DNA from: DALYCO01 sp964535545
Lineage (GTDB): Bacteria; Patescibacteriota; Minisyncoccia; Phycocordibacterales; UBA9973
Assembly (NCBI GenBank): GCA_964535545.1
Contig: CAZHUT010000028.1
Span: 1 to 11,344 of the forward strand
Reading direction: 5' to 3'
DNA length: 11,344 nucleotides
A program made the position numbers and the translations under genes. Within the stretch, counting starts at the first letter, position 1. Each line of letters begins with the position of its first letter. Shown piece by piece: positions 10,557-11,344 of the stretch. The notes under the pieces were generated by a model that saw only the letters and a program-made list of their open reading frames with translations, had not been told where the DNA came from and did no database searches.

Positions 10557-11344
10557 ATGCCAAAGCAGAAGTCCTACGACCACAAGGCCATTGAGCCAAA
10601 ACTTACCAAAGAATGGGAGCAGAAAAAGCTCTATGAAGTAAAAACAGGCAAAGCCGGCAAGACATTTTATGGTCTGGTTGAATTTCCATTTCCTTCAGGC
10701 GCTGGTCTGCACACTGGTCATGTTCGAAGTTATGTGGCTATGGATATTGTTTCTCGCAAGCGCCGCATGGAAGGCTACAACGTTTTGTATCCGATGGGTT
10801 GGGATGCGTTCGGACTTCCGACAGAAAACTACGCCATCAAGACCGGCATGCAGCCGCAGCTGGTGACAAAACAAAACACCGATACATTTCGCAAGCAATT
10901 GAAAGCACTCGGACTCGGTTTCGACTGGTCACGAGAAGTGAATACGACTGATCCTGCTTACTACAAGTGGACGCAGTGGATTTTCTTGGAAATGTACAAG
11001 AAAGGTTTGGCGTATAAAACGAAGACTACGATCAACTGGTGTCCAAAAGATAAAATTGGTTTGGCTAATGAAGAAGTGATCGACGGCAAATGCGAACGCT
11101 GCGGCACGCAGACTGAAAAACGTGAGAAGGAACAGTGGATGTTGGCGATCACGAAATATGCTGATCGTCTCGACAAGGATCTCGACGATGTAAATTATCT
11201 GGAAAAAATTAAAATCCAGCAGCGAAACTGGATTGGTAAAAGTGAAGGGTCACTTCTTCCATTTGAAATTTCTGCAAAAGGTACGTACGCTCCGAAAAAA
11301 GTTTTGATCGGTACTCGCAACGAGGCGAAAATCAAAATGATTAA
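10557..11344 (+). CDS. leuS: Leucyl-tRNA synthetase, N-terminal part, with an apparent Ham1-like insertion
   Basis: 262 codons to the window edge. FPFPSGAGLHTGHVRSYV (43-60) holds the class I HIGH motif as HTGH (52-55), and YPMGWDAFGLPTENYAIKTG and NWCPKDKIGLANEEV are typical of LeuRS. C162 with C179 and C182 (KCERCG) fits the zinc-binding insert. QQRNWIGKSEG (221-231) normally leads into the CP1 editing domain, which begins soon with a TTRPDT motif. Here, after a short linker, KKVLIGTRNEAKIKMI (247-262) appears instead. It matches the opening strand and T-x-N-x-x-K nucleotide motif of Ham1/RdgB (dITP/XTP pyrophosphatase) enzymes. The frame is continuous. The rest of the enzyme, including KMSKS, lies outside. 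LeuRS identity is certain; the insertion is inferred from about 16 residues. Confidence 0.95.
   Translation, partial: MPKQKSYDHKAIEPKLTKEWEQKKLYEVKTGKAGKTFYGLVEFPFPSGAGLHTGHVRSYVAMDIVSRKRRMEGYNVLYPMGWDAFGLPTENYAIKTGMQPQLVTKQNTDTFRKQLKALGLGFDWSREVNTTDPAYYKWTQWIFLEMYKKGLAYKTKTTINWCPKDKIGLANEEVIDGKCERCGTQTEKREKEQWMLAITKYADRLDKDLDDVNYLEKIKIQQRNWIGKSEGSLLPFEISAKGTYAPKKVLIGTRNEAKIKMI

Noticed and set aside
1..11344. UGA read as glycine, as in Gracilibacteria and Absconditabacteria
   Set aside because: All recognised proteins are complete in the standard code with no in-frame TGA, although TGA is also missing as a stop.

Overview
The window looks like part of a draft genome scaffold from a Candidate Phyla Radiation bacterium (Patescibacteria, Parcubacteria-like). 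This placement is inferred from small proteins, compact SD-poor genes with -10 boxes almost touching the start codon, a free-standing SWIB-domain protein, a DsbA-like membrane-anchored protein and several small membrane proteins of the kind common in CPR genomes. No marker settles the lineage. Two runs of exactly 100 N (1825-1924, 5226-5325) are probably scaffold gaps of unknown true length.

Layout. 1-452 (-) is the start of an exported DsbA-like protein with an unusual domain order. It is divergent from a plus-strand group at 532-2621: a processive-type family 2 glycosyltransferase, a gene cut by the first gap, and an S51 (peptidase E-like) serine peptidase. A small three-helix membrane protein follows (2662-2877), then a strong bidirectional terminator. 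The minus strand then carries a translation operon, read from right to left: promoter and structured leader, rpsB, tsf, a 133-aa membrane-anchored protein, and tRNA-Thr(UGU). Right of the second gap, on the plus strand, lie a SWIB protein with its own promoter and terminator, a TfoX N-domain protein with a lysine-rich tail, tsaC (t6A tRNA modification) and two small unknown proteins. From 7502 to 10407 lie a minus-strand two-TM protein with eight acidic heptads, a plus-strand four-TM protein with a four-cysteine loop, and two minus-strand six-TM proteins that may be diverged paralogues, each with its own near-consensus promoter and dyad. The window ends inside leuS (10557-, +).

How the genes fit together. 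Several entries serve translation: rpsB, tsf, tRNA-Thr, tsaC (modifies ANN-decoding tRNAs such as this one) and leuS. The rest is mainly envelope: glycosyltransferase, DsbA-like protein and several small integral membrane proteins. The most notable points are (i) a leuS reading frame that, just after the start of the editing region, runs into a Ham1/RdgB-like nucleotide-binding motif; (ii) a DsbA-like protein whose C-terminal half precedes its N-terminal half; (iii) a structured rpsB leader that may control S2 synthesis; (iv) promoters placed so close to the ATG that mRNAs should be leaderless; and (v) no TGA among 16 visible stop codons. I found no CRISPR array, insertion sequence, rRNA or phage module.
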